Under the pieces are notes generated by a model, which was not told the DNA's origin, made no database searches, and worked only from the letters and a program-made list of their open reading frames with translations. A program made the position numbers and the translations under genes. This document shows positions 39,373 through 47,269 of a DNA stretch of 64,000 nucleotides, in pieces (positions within the stretch are counted from its first letter, which is position 1; each line of letters opens with the position of its first letter). Source of the DNA: DATAQC01 sp038238185 (GTDB lineage: Bacteria; Actinomycetota; Acidimicrobiia; Acidimicrobiales; AC-14); assembly GCA_038238185.1 (NCBI GenBank), contig JBBRXY010000005.1, forward strand, positions 1 to 64,000. Direction: 5' to 3'.

Positions 39373-41738
39373 GCACCCGCCCCCGGCGGGGAGGTGCCTC
39401 GGGGTCAGGGCCCGAACGGCCCCGTGACTGGAAAACACTGGCGCCGACGGTCGCCGACCTGGCTCTGACCGCGGTCACCGCCGCTGCCGTCGTGGGCCTG
39501 GCCCGCCTGTTCACCGACACGTCCTTCCTCGCGCCGATGCTCGTCGTGGTGGCCGCCGGGCAGGGACTGGCCGTCGTCCTGCGCCGGCTGGGAATCGGTC
39601 TCGCCCTGGCCATGGTGCTGTCGGGAATCGGCCTCCTCGTTGTCGTGGGCTGGGTCATCGAACCCCAGACCCTCACCTTCGGTCTGCCCCTGGGCCCCAC
39701 GTGGCACGCCATCCGGGTCGACCTCGCTTCGGCGGCCGACCTGTTCGACCAGGTCCGGGCGCCCACACCCGCCACCCGCGGGTTCATCCTCGCCTGCGCG
39801 GTCGTCGCCTGGATGTCGGCGTTCGCGGCCGACACGTTCGCCTTCCGGGCCCGAGCCCGCTTCGAGGCGCTCGTGCCGTCGTTCGTTCTGTTCCTCTTCG
39901 GTGCCGTGCTCGGCGCCGACCGGTTCCGCCTGGCTTCGGCCGGGCTGTACCTGGGCGCCATCCTCGTGTTCTTCGTGCTGGCCGACCAGGTGGGCCAGGC
40001 TCGCGCCGCCTGGTTTGCCGGCCGGGCCGGCGCCGGAGGACGGGCCCTGGCCCGCGCCGGCCTGATCACCGCCCTCGTGGTGGTGGTGGCCACGCTGGTG
40101 ATCGCCCCCCGCCTCCCCGGCGCGCACGCCACCGGGGTCGTGGCCTTGAAGAAGGGAGCGAGCGACAGGTCGGGATCCCGGGTGACCGTCAGCCCCCTCG
40201 TCGACATCCGGGCCCGGCTGGTCGACCAATCCGGTGCGGAGCTGTTCTCGGTGAGCAGCGACACCGCCACCTACTGGCGCCTCACCTCCCTGGAGCGCTT
40301 CGACGGCACCATCTGGTCGTCGGTTGGGAGCTACGAGCCGGCCCGGGGTCGCCTTCCCGCCGGCGTCACCTCCCGATCCAACGCACAGACTCTGGTGCAG
40401 CAGTTCGACGTAGGAGCCCTCTCGTCCATCTGGCTCCCCGCCGCCTTCCGTCCCGAGCGTCTCGATGGCGTCAGCGGTGTTCGCTTCGACCCCGACTCGG
40501 CCAGCCTCCTTACCGAGGCGGCCAGCGCCAACGGACTTCGCTATTCCGTCGAATCGTCGCTGCCCCGCCTCACTGCCGACGACCTCGCCACTGCGTCATC
40601 GGCCCTCTCCGCCGGCGAGGCCCGCCGCTACCTCGACCTACCGTCGGAGTTCCCGGCACCCGTCCGCCTCGAAGCCCAGCGGGTGACCACCGGCGACGCC
40701 ACCACCTGTGGGCTCCTCGCCTGTTCGGCCGAGGAATCGTCGACCGGACAGCTGACGCCGTTCCACCAGGCCCGGGCGCTCCAGGACTGGTTCCGGACCA
40801 ACTTCACCTACGACCTGAACGTGCCCGCGGGCCACGACGACGGGGCCATCCAGAGGTTCCTCAGGGTCAAGGCGGGCTACTGCGAGCAGTTCGCCGGCAC
40901 CTTCGCGGCGATGGCCCGATCGATCGACCTCCCGAGTCGCGTCGCCGTCGGCTTCACGTCCGGCACCCTCGGGGCCGACCGCCGCTACCACGTCACCGGC
41001 CGGGAGGCCCATGCCTGGCCCGAGGTGTACCTGGCCCCCTACGGATGGGTGTCGTTCGAGCCCACCCCCGGCCGGGTCCACCCCGGAACCGAGGCCTACA
41101 CCGGCGTCGGCGCCACGGCCCCGGTCCCCGGCACCGACGAACCGGCCGCCCCCGCCACCACCCCCCCGGTCAACGCCGCTCCGCCAGCCGGACAATCGGC
41201 GCCTACCACCTCGGCGCCCTCTCCGGCCGACGCCAAGTCCCCGAACACGGCGACGCCGTCGGGTTGGCCCCTCGCGGCGACGCTGGGGCTGATCGTGTTG
41301 GTTGTCGCGATCTACCTGGGTGGGGTGCCCCTGGCCTACCGGATGCGCCATTCGCGCCGGCGGGCCCGCGCCGCCACGCCCACCGACCGGGTCCTGCTGG
41401 CGTGGTCGGAGGCCGAGGAGGACCTGGCCCGGGCGGGAATCGGCCAGCGGCCGGCGGAGACGGCGATCGAGTACGCGACGCGCGCCCGTTCGGGGTTGCC
41501 CGACACCTCGGCGGGGTCGGCCATGTTCGAACTTGCCGGCCAGCTCTCCTCGGCCGCCTACTCCCCCGCCGGCGCCGACGACGCCGCCGCCCACCGAGCC
41601 GAATCCGCCGCCGCTACCGTCCGCACCGCGGTGCGCTCCGACGTGGGCCCGGTAGCAAGGACCCTGTGGTCGCTCGACCCCAGGCCCCTCGTGAAGGCCG
41701 TCGAGCGAGCCCGGCGGTCGTCGCGTCGCTCCCGCTGA
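39369..41738 (+). CDS. TgpA-type transglutaminase-like membrane protein
   Basis: The 789-residue protein has a block of about six to seven N-terminal membrane helices, a large extracytoplasmic region with a transglutaminase-like domain (Cys505 in GYCEQFAGTFAAMA, His548 in GREAHAWPEVYL, then GWVSFEPTPG), a Pro/Thr-rich stretch, one more membrane helix (about residue 640) and a cytoplasmic DUF4129-like tail. This architecture matches TgpA, which lies in the periplasm and always accompanies moxR-DUF58. A cell-envelope role is inferred; the substrate is unknown. GTG at 39369 overlaps the DUF58 stop. Confidence 0.9.
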   Translation: MSTRPRRGGASGSGPERPRDWKTLAPTVADLALTAVTAAAVVGLARLFTDTSFLAPMLVVVAAGQGLAVVLRRLGIGLALAMVLSGIGLLVVVGWVIEPQTLTFGLPLGPTWHAIRVDLASAADLFDQVRAPTPATRGFILACAVVAWMSAFAADTFAFRARARFEALVPSFVLFLFGAVLGADRFRLASAGLYLGAILVFFVLADQVGQARAAWFAGRAGAGGRALARAGLITALVVVVATLVIAPRLPGAHATGVVALKKGASDRSGSRVTVSPLVDIRARLVDQSGAELFSVSSDTATYWRLTSLERFDGTIWSSVGSYEPARGRLPAGVTSRSNAQTLVQQFDVGALSSIWLPAAFRPERLDGVSGVRFDPDSASLLTEAASANGLRYSVESSLPRLTADDLATASSALSAGEARRYLDLPSEFPAPVRLEAQRVTTGDATTCGLLACSAEESSTGQLTPFHQARALQDWFRTNFTYDLNVPAGHDDGAIQRFLRVKAGYCEQFAGTFAAMARSIDLPSRVAVGFTSGTLGADRRYHVTGREAHAWPEVYLAPYGWVSFEPTPGRVHPGTEAYTGVGATAPVPGTDEPAAPATTPPVNAAPPAGQSAPTTSAPSPADAKSPNTATPSGWPLAATLGLIVLVVAIYLGGVPLAYRMRHSRRRARAATPTDRVLLAWSEAEEDLARAGIGQRPAETAIEYATRARSGLPDTSAGSAMFELAGQLSSAAYSPAGADDAAAHRAESAAATVRTAVRSDVGPVARTLWSLDPRPLVKAVERARRSSRRSR

Positions 41739-41743
41739 TAAGG

Positions 41744-41803
41744 CGGCGCTTCGGTTGATCAGTCGGCGCTTCGGTTGATCAGTCGGCGCTTCGGTTGATC
41801 AGT
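41744..41803. repeat. Three perfect 20-bp tandem repeats
   Basis: The unit CGGCGCTTCGGTTGATCAGT is present three times without error (41744-41763, 41764-41783, 41784-41803). It fills the convergent gap and the third copy supplies the stop codon of the DUF3040 gene. Each unit contains TGATCA. Confidence 0.95.
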
Positions 41804-42173
41804 CCTCGCGCTTGAAGCGTTTCCTGATGCGCTTGCCGGCGTCGCCCATGCTCTCGCGCAGGTTGTGGGTCTTCATGGTGTCGGACACCTGACGCCAGCC
41901 GGCCCGGCCCATCTTGCGCAGGTTGCGCTCGAAGATCACCGCCGAGCCGAGCATCACCAGGAAGCCGGCGAATCCCAGGTAGAGGTTCGAGGCGAAGGCC
42001 ACGAGGAGCAGGACGAAGCCGCAGATGAAGCCGAGCGTCGCCCATTTGAGGTTGCGCCCAGCGTGGCGGTACAGCGTCGTCTTGCCGACCTCACGCGCGA
42101 AGGCAGGATCGCTCTCGTAGAACTGTTGCTCTATCTCATGGAGGATCCGTTGCTCGTCCTCGGAAAGCGGCAC
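41799..42173 (-). CDS. DUF3040 membrane protein
   Basis: The 124-residue protein has the DUF3040 N-terminus PLSEDEQRILHEIEQQFYES, a basic segment and two adjacent membrane helices (FICGFVLLLVAFASNLYLGF and LVMLGSAVIFE), ending in a basic tail (KRIRKRFKRED). This family is restricted to actinobacteria and is often found near mraZ or dinB. Its function is unknown. GTG at 42173 has GAGAGGG 5 nt upstream. Confidence 0.88.
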   Translation of the reverse strand: MPLSEDEQRILHEIEQQFYESDPAFAREVGKTTLYRHAGRNLKWATLGFICGFVLLLVAFASNLYLGFAGFLVMLGSAVIFERNLRKMGRAGWRQVSDTMKTHNLRESMGDAGKRIRKRFKRED

Positions 42174-42273
42174 GTCTACCCTCTCAACATCCCTGCTCCT
42201 TCGCAGGGGCCAATCTTCGCACAGCACGACATGCTCAACAACGCGGTGAGACCAGGAATCTCTCTCTCCCAGA

Positions 42274-43536
42274 CTAGACCTGCGGACCCCATTGCTGGTC
42301 CCCCCGACGCCGGACCTCCAAACCTTTCTCGCCGACGAGCGACGCCGGCCCCACGGCCCGGTCACCGAAGCGGACGCGAACCTGGTCGACGGCCCTGGCC
42401 ACGCCCTCCCCACGGTCCCCTGCGGCCAACACCTCCTCGAGGCTGAGTTGGCGGCCCCGGGCCGCCACCAGGTTGGACGCGCTGAGCCCGAGGAGCCGTA
42501 CCCCGGGTGACACATCGACGCCGGCCAGGAGGGCGTGGGCGGCGGCGGAGAGGGCCGGGCCGGTATCGAGCCCATCGGGCTCGGTGTGGGACCGGGTGAT
42601 GGTACGAAAGTCTCCGAAGCGCACCTTCAGGGTCACCGTCCGCCCCGAGAGCCCGGCGCTGCGCAGCCGGCTGGCGACGGCGTCGGACAGCCGCACCACC
42701 TCACGGCGGAGGACATCGGGGTCGCGATGGTCGCGTGGGTAGGTCTCCTCGTGGCCGACGGACTTGGCCGCCCGGTCGGCCACGACCGGGCGAGGGTCCC
42801 CGTTGTGGGCCAGAGCATGCAGGGACCTACCCGACGCCTGCCCGAGGGCACCGATCAGGGTGTCGAGCGGAAGGGCGGCGAGGTCGCCGACCGTCTCGAT
42901 CCCGAAGCGGTCAAGGCGGCGGCGGGTGGCCGGGCCCACACCCCAGAGAGCGCCCACCGGGTGGGCGTGCAGGAAGACCAGTTCCTCGTCGGCGACCACC
43001 ACCTTCACGCCGAGCCCGGGCAGGGGTCCGGCCATCGACGGTGTGGGCTTGGCCGCCTCCGAGGCCAGCTTGGCCAGCAACTTCGTGGTGGCCACCCCCA
43101 CCGACGACCACAGCCCGACCTCGTCGTGGACCCGGGCCCGCAACTGCACGGCGATCTCCGGCCCCGACCCCCACAGGCGGCGCACCGAGGAGACGTCGAG
43201 GAAGGCCTCGTCCAGGGAGATCCCCTCGACGAAGGGGGTGAACGACGCGAGAACGGCATGGAGGCGCCGGCTGTAGTCGGCATAGACGTCGTGGCGGCCG
43301 GCGAGGAAGACGGCACCGGGGCATAGGCGCCGGGCCCGCGCCGAGGGCATCGCCGAGTGCACCCCGTAGGCCCGGGCCTCGTAGGACGCCGCCGCCACCA
43401 CCCCCCGCCCCCCGGTGCCTCCCACGACCACGGCCTTGCCGACGAGGCTCGGGTCCTCCAGCACCTCAACGGCGGCGAAGAAGGCGTCGAGGTCGACATG
43501 AAGGATCGACGGCTCCCGGCTTCGAGGACCGACCAT
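42274..43536 (-). CDS. dinB: DNA polymerase IV (Y-family)
   Basis: DinB performs error-prone translesion synthesis. The 420-residue protein has the catalytic motifs LHVDLDAFFAAVE and GISLDEAFLDVSS, the steric-gate Phe in DAFF, the helix-hairpin-helix region GVGPATRRRLDRFGIETVGDLAALP and the little-finger domain. The C-terminus has no clear beta-clamp-binding motif (it ends RRRGDQQWGPQV), so clamp binding is uncertain. ATG at 43536 lies 8 nt from a TACGCT hexamer; no LexA box is apparent. Confidence 0.94.
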   Translation of the reverse strand: MVGPRSREPSILHVDLDAFFAAVEVLEDPSLVGKAVVVGGTGGRGVVAAASYEARAYGVHSAMPSARARRLCPGAVFLAGRHDVYADYSRRLHAVLASFTPFVEGISLDEAFLDVSSVRRLWGSGPEIAVQLRARVHDEVGLWSSVGVATTKLLAKLASEAAKPTPSMAGPLPGLGVKVVVADEELVFLHAHPVGALWGVGPATRRRLDRFGIETVGDLAALPLDTLIGALGQASGRSLHALAHNGDPRPVVADRAAKSVGHEETYPRDHRDPDVLRREVVRLSDAVASRLRSAGLSGRTVTLKVRFGDFRTITRSHTEPDGLDTGPALSAAAHALLAGVDVSPGVRLLGLSASNLVAARGRQLSLEEVLAAGDRGEGVARAVDQVRVRFGDRAVGPASLVGEKGLEVRRRGDQQWGPQV

Positions 43537-43544
43537 CAACCCCC

Positions 43545-43554
43545 AGCGTACGAT
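43545..43554. promoter_or_regulatory. Overlapping divergent -10 elements
   Basis: The 10-bp sequence AGCGTACGAT contains TACGCT reading left (43545-43550, 8 nt before the dinB ATG) and TACGAT reading right (43549-43554, 6 nt before the ATG at 43561). The two hexamers share two base pairs, giving one symmetric bidirectional promoter. Confidence 0.5.
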
Positions 43555-43560
43555 GCTTCG

Positions 43561-43875
43561 ATGCCTGACGACGGTGCCGACGGAGAGCGAAAGGCGCCGA
43601 CCGGGTCCGACACTCCGCCCAGGGGACCGGTCGGGCCGACCGCCCTCCCAGGGGTCGGGGCGCGGGTCGTCGCCTTCGTGGTCATCTGCGTGGGCGGGCT
43701 CTCGGGCCTGCTGATCGGGTTGGCTCTGGTGCGGGTGCAATGCACCGGCGACTGCGACGTGGCTCAGGGGACGGGGGCCCTGGTGGGAGCGGTGGTCTCG
43801 GCGATCGGCGTCGCCGTCATCGCCGTCCTCGTCCTCCGCGCCATGGGCGAGTGGCAGGCGGGCGGGCGGGGCTGA
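43561..43875 (+). CDS. Small two-helix membrane protein
   Basis: This 104-residue protein has a Pro/Gly/Asp-rich N-terminus of about 30 residues, two membrane helices (VVAFVVICVGGLSGLLIGLA and GALVGAVVSAIGVAVIAVLV), and between them VRVQCTGDCDVA with two cysteines on one side of the membrane that could form a disulfide. No named family is recognised. It is divergent from dinB and predicted leaderless. A strong hairpin follows 32 bp after its stop. Confidence 0.6.
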   Translation: MPDDGADGERKAPTGSDTPPRGPVGPTALPGVGARVVAFVVICVGGLSGLLIGLALVRVQCTGDCDVAQGTGALVGAVVSAIGVAVIAVLVLRAMGEWQAGGRG

Positions 43876-43907
43876 GCGCTACTCCTGGCGCCTGAGAACA
43901 GCTCCCA

Positions 43908-43935
43908 GGTCAGCGGGGTTTGGGCCCCGCTGACC
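43908..43935. terminator. Bidirectional hairpin between convergent genes
   Basis: GGTCAGCGGGG-TTTGGG-CCCCGCTGACC is a perfect 11-bp stem with a 6-nt loop. It has no T-run, as is common in high-GC actinobacteria. It separates the 43561 gene from the convergent PIG-L gene. Confidence 0.7.
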
Positions 43936-43950
43936 GCGGCGGGCGTGGCC

Positions 43951-43975
43951 CCTAGGGCCCGGGTGCCCTCCGCTG
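43951..43975. repeat. 25-bp motif, copy 1
   Basis: A CCTAGGGCCCGGGTGCCC motif lies 8 bp after (minus strand) the PIG-L stop. It matches 23 of 25 bases with 49277-49301. Confidence 0.6.
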
Positions 43976-43983
43976 GTGACCGT

Positions 43984-44697
43984 TCAACTCAGGTTCAGGC
44001 GACGGAAGCCTTCGGCCAGGCGGGTTCCGCCGGCCCGACCGTCGTCTTCGGCCCGGGCGGTGATCACGGCCCGGAGCCATTCTTCACCCTCGCTGCCGAG
44101 CTGGCTGCGGTGGCAGGCCAGGGCTGCCACCTTGGTATCGAGCACCGAGGCCATGTCGACCCATACATTGGGGGCCAGGGTCCCCGACAGCAAGACGACC
44201 GGCACCTGGTGGGCAGGGCCGGCATCGGGGAAGTACAGCGGATTGCCCGCCGCGGGTGCAACCGCGTCGAGGGTGGCCCAGCCCACCATGCGATGGTCGC
44301 GGTGGTTGAAATAGGTGTCCCCGAAGATGACCGCGGTGGGATCGGGGCAGACCACCACGTCGGGACGGACGCGGCGAATGGTGGCGACGATGAGTGCTCG
44401 TACCGCCGCGGTGTTCTCGATCTCGCCGTCGTCGACATCGAGCTGGTCGTGGCCGGCCAGACCGAGCACTTGGGCAGCGGCGGCGACCTCGTCGGCCCGC
44501 AGTGCGGAGAGCTCGTTGGGGTCGGTGGCCGGGTCCGGTGACCCCTTGTCGCCCCGGGTGCAGGTGAGGGCGTGCACCTCGGCTCCCCCTGCCGCCCACG
44601 CGGCCAGGGTGCCGCCGCAGGAGATCTCCGGGTCGTCGGGGTGGGCATAGACGGCGAGAGCTCGCGCCGGCACCGTGTCGAACCGCTCAGGTGGCAT
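43984..44697 (-). CDS. PIG-L/LmbE-family deacetylase
   Basis: The 237-residue protein has the metal-binding AVYAHPDDPEISCGGTL motif and the second metal ligand region YFNHRDHRMVGW. PIG-L enzymes remove acetyl groups from N-acetylglucosaminyl compounds; in actinobacteria MshB (mycothiol) and Mca belong here. Neither assignment is certain as no mycothiol gene adjoins. ATG at 44697 is 6 nt from a TACGGT hexamer, so leaderless. Confidence 0.9.
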   Translation of the reverse strand: MPPERFDTVPARALAVYAHPDDPEISCGGTLAAWAAGGAEVHALTCTRGDKGSPDPATDPNELSALRADEVAAAAQVLGLAGHDQLDVDDGEIENTAAVRALIVATIRRVRPDVVVCPDPTAVIFGDTYFNHRDHRMVGWATLDAVAPAAGNPLYFPDAGPAHQVPVVLLSGTLAPNVWVDMASVLDTKVAALACHRSQLGSEGEEWLRAVITARAEDDGRAGGTRLAEGFRRLNLS

Positions 44698-44703
44698 GAG
44701 GCG

Positions 44704-44723
44704 ACCGTAGTTGTGCGTAGGGT
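44704..44723. promoter_or_regulatory. Divergent leaderless promoters (PIG-L and IMPase genes)
   Basis: TACGGT on the minus strand (44704-44709) and TAGGGT on the plus strand (44718-44723) are each exactly 6 nt from their start codons. The whole divergent gap is only 32 bp. Confidence 0.55.
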
Positions 44724-44729
44724 CGGGTC

Positions 44730-45650
44730 GTGGCCGCACCGTCCGATCTCGTCGACCTGGCCGCCCTCGTCGACCTGGCGGTGAGCCTGGCCACCGACGC
44801 CGGGGCCCTGCTCCTCGAGGGTCGGGCGTCGGTCCATGCCGACATCGCCACCAAGACGAGCGCCACCGACATGGTCACCGACATGGACCGGGCCTCGGAG
44901 GCCCTGATCGTAGAGGGCCTGATCCGGGCCCGCCCCGACGACGGGATCCTCGCCGAGGAGGGGTCGAACCGGGCCGGCTCGAGCGGCGTGCGCTGGGTCA
45001 TCGACCCCCTCGACGGCACCACCAACTACCTCTACGGCCACCCCACCTTCGCCGTGTCGATCGCCGCCGAGCTCGACGGCCGCCCCGTGGTCGGCGTCGT
45101 CGGCGCCCCGGCCCACGACGAGATGTTCCGAGCCGTCGTCGGCGGGGGAGCGTTCGCCACCGGCGGCCGGTCGTTCGGCGAAGGCCGGCGCCTCGCCGTC
45201 TCGGGCGCCACCGACCTGGACACCTGCCTGGTGGCCACCGGGTTCTCCTACGTGGCCGAGCGGCGCAAGGCCCAGGGGGCGGTGCTGAGCCGGGTGCTGC
45301 CGCTGGTCCGGGACATCCGCCGTCTGGGAGCCGCTGCCCTCGACCTGTGCTGGGTGGCGTGCGGCCGAGTCGACGCCTACTACGAAGCCGGGCTCCAGCC
45401 GTGGGACCTGGCCGCCGGCGCCCTCATTGCCGCCGAGGCCGGGGCCGGCGTCGTGGGCCTGGACGGGCCGGTTCCCGGTTCGGGCTCGGTCCTGGCCGCC
45501 ACCCCGGCCCTGGTCGACCCCCTACGCCAGCTCCTCGACGATCTCGAGCCCTGGCCCCGCGGTTCTGGTCACGCTTCTACCGGCCATAGCGTGACCGGAA
45601 CGGGTTTCTCTACGCCGAGCCGGGCCACCAAAGGGCCACCACCTGCCTGA
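44730..45650 (+). CDS. Inositol monophosphatase-family phosphatase
   Basis: The 306-residue protein has the family metal-binding motifs: EEGSN (about residue 75), DPLDGTTNYLYG and the C-terminal WDLAAGALIAAEAG. Such enzymes dephosphorylate inositol-1-phosphate, histidinol phosphate or fructose-1,6-bisphosphate. Its C-terminus is about 40 residues longer than usual and overlaps the end of the convergent methyltransferase gene by 41 bp. Start GTG 44730 is leaderless. Confidence 0.88.
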   Translation: MAAPSDLVDLAALVDLAVSLATDAGALLLEGRASVHADIATKTSATDMVTDMDRASEALIVEGLIRARPDDGILAEEGSNRAGSSGVRWVIDPLDGTTNYLYGHPTFAVSIAAELDGRPVVGVVGAPAHDEMFRAVVGGGAFATGGRSFGEGRRLAVSGATDLDTCLVATGFSYVAERRKAQGAVLSRVLPLVRDIRRLGAAALDLCWVACGRVDAYYEAGLQPWDLAAGALIAAEAGAGVVGLDGPVPGSGSVLAATPALVDPLRQLLDDLEPWPRGSGHASTGHSVTGTGFSTPSRATKGPPPA

Positions 45651-46410
45651 AGCCCAGCTCGGCGTCGGCGGGAAGGAGGGCGTCGACCTCGGGGTCCCGC
45701 TCGGGCGGGAGACAGAGATGGCGTCGGACGAGACCCACCCACGCGTGCCGAGGGCGATCGGGTCGGGGTGGGGCGAGAAAGGCCTCGGACGACACGTTCA
45801 GGCCGGCCTCGACCAGCACGGCCACGGCGTCGTCGGCCGTGGGGCCGGTGGGACGGTCCAGGTCGTGGAAATGTCGCCAGAGCGGGGCCTGACCCGACCG
45901 TGGATGGGTGGAGGTGACCTCGACGACCACCCGACGTCGGGCATGAGCGGTGAGGGCCAAGGCGAACGCCGCCAGATCGGCCACGTTGTAGAGCACGTGG
46001 TTGCACACCACAATGTCGGCCGGCGGGACGTCTGCCGACACGTCGGGCCACCGACCCACGACCTCGGCGTGGTCGACCCCCAGCTCGTCGGCTCGGGCTG
46101 CGAAGCCGGCCAGCATCTCGGCATCGCTGTCGACGGCCATCACCCGGCGGGCCTGGCCGGCCACCGCCACCGGCAAGCTCGCCGTGCCGCCCCCGGCGCC
46201 CACGTCGATCACGGTGCCCTCGCGGGGAAGCGCCTCGAGGGCGCGACGGCGCGACAGGCTGTCGCTTCCGTCGTCGGGGTCCGGGGCGCGGAACAGCGAC
46301 GGCTGGAACCCCCAGGGTGACTCGGGCGCGGTAGCGAGAATCTCCGGTGGTATGGCCCAGCCGCCCAGCTGGTCGGCCCAGCGTTCGGCCGCGCCGGTCA
46401 TCGCCGCCAC
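45610..46410 (-). CDS. SAM-dependent class I methyltransferase
   Basis: The 266-residue protein has the SAM motif VIDVGAGGGTASLPVAVAG with VDSD (acidic end of strand 2) and NHVLYNVADLAAFALAL as motif IV/post region. The N-terminal 50 residues are Trp-rich. The substrate cannot be inferred. Starts at GTG 46410 or ATG 46401, 9-18 bp after the VOC gene stop, so it is co-transcribed. It overlaps the end of the convergent phosphatase gene by 41 bp. Confidence 0.82.
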   Translation of the reverse strand: MAAMTGAAERWADQLGGWAIPPEILATAPESPWGFQPSLFRAPDPDDGSDSLSRRRALEALPREGTVIDVGAGGGTASLPVAVAGQARRVMAVDSDAEMLAGFAARADELGVDHAEVVGRWPDVSADVPPADIVVCNHVLYNVADLAAFALALTAHARRRVVVEVTSTHPRSGQAPLWRHFHDLDRPTGPTADDAVAVLVEAGLNVSSEAFLAPPRPDRPRHAWVGLVRRHLCLPPERDPEVDALLPADAELGFRQVVALWWPGSA

Positions 46411-46419
46411 GCGACGCGG

Positions 46420-47199
46420 CTATCCGGTCAGGCCGGCTTGGACGGCAATGACGTTGAACACGGCCCCGGCGGGATCGGCGACGACGGCGAAGCGCCCGGG
46501 CTCGATGTCTCTCGGGCCCATCATCAGACTTCCCCCGAGATCGGTGACGCGGGCCACCGCGGCGTCGGTGTCGGCGACGGAGAAGTACACCGCCCAGAAG
46601 GGCGGAATCGCCGCGGGCAGGTTGGGCGGCTTGGCCATCATCCCGGCCACCGAACGGCCCCCGACCTTCCACTCGGTGTAGCCACCGGGCGAACCGGGCT
46701 CGCCGTGGGTCTCCGCCTCCCATCCGAACACGGCCGAGTAGAAGGCCGTGGCCGCCACAACGTCGGTGGTGACCAGCTCGCACCAGGAGAAGGCGCCGGG
46801 TTCGTTCACCAGGCCCGCCCCCGCGTGGGTGCCTGCCTGCCAGATCGAGAAGACCGCCCCCTGGGGGTCGCCCAGCACGGCCATGCGACCGAAGCCCATC
46901 ACGTCCATGGGCGCCAGCAGGATGCGCCCGCCGTTGTCGGTGACCCTGGCGGCCAGCGCCTCGGCGTCGTCCACGTTGATGTAGGTCGACCAGTACGGCG
47001 TACCGGGGTTCTGCTGGGGCCCGAGGCCGGCCACCGGCTTGTCCTTGAGCATCGCCATCCGGTAGCCACCGGCCTCCGCAGGGCCCTCCTGCACGTCCCA
47101 GCCGAAGAGGGCGCGGTAGAACTCCACCGCCTTGGCTGCGTCGGCCGTTCCCAGGTCGACCCAGGACGGGACGCCGTGCTCGTAGGACTTCATCTCCAT
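46420..47199 (-). CDS. Two-domain VOC (glyoxalase/dioxygenase-like) protein
   Basis: The 259-residue protein is a tandem of two vicinal-oxygen-chelate domains: PSWVDLGTADAAKAVEFYRALFGWD and AFSWCELVTTDVVAATAFYSAVFGWE, each closed by a GDPQGAVFSIWQ or ADPAGAVFNVIA strand. Metal ligands are not complete in an obvious way, so binding or antibiotic-sequestering roles are possible besides catalysis. GGAGGG lies 6 nt upstream of the ATG. Confidence 0.88.
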   Translation of the reverse strand: MEMKSYEHGVPSWVDLGTADAAKAVEFYRALFGWDVQEGPAEAGGYRMAMLKDKPVAGLGPQQNPGTPYWSTYINVDDAEALAARVTDNGGRILLAPMDVMGFGRMAVLGDPQGAVFSIWQAGTHAGAGLVNEPGAFSWCELVTTDVVAATAFYSAVFGWEAETHGEPGSPGGYTEWKVGGRSVAGMMAKPPNLPAAIPPFWAVYFSVADTDAAVARVTDLGGSLMMGPRDIEPGRFAVVADPAGAVFNVIAVQAGLTG

Positions 47200-47269
47200 C
47201 GGACCCTCCGTTCGTCGCCCCGGTTTCTAACACGCGGACGCCCTGTCGGCCGAGGGCCCGGACCGGCGA

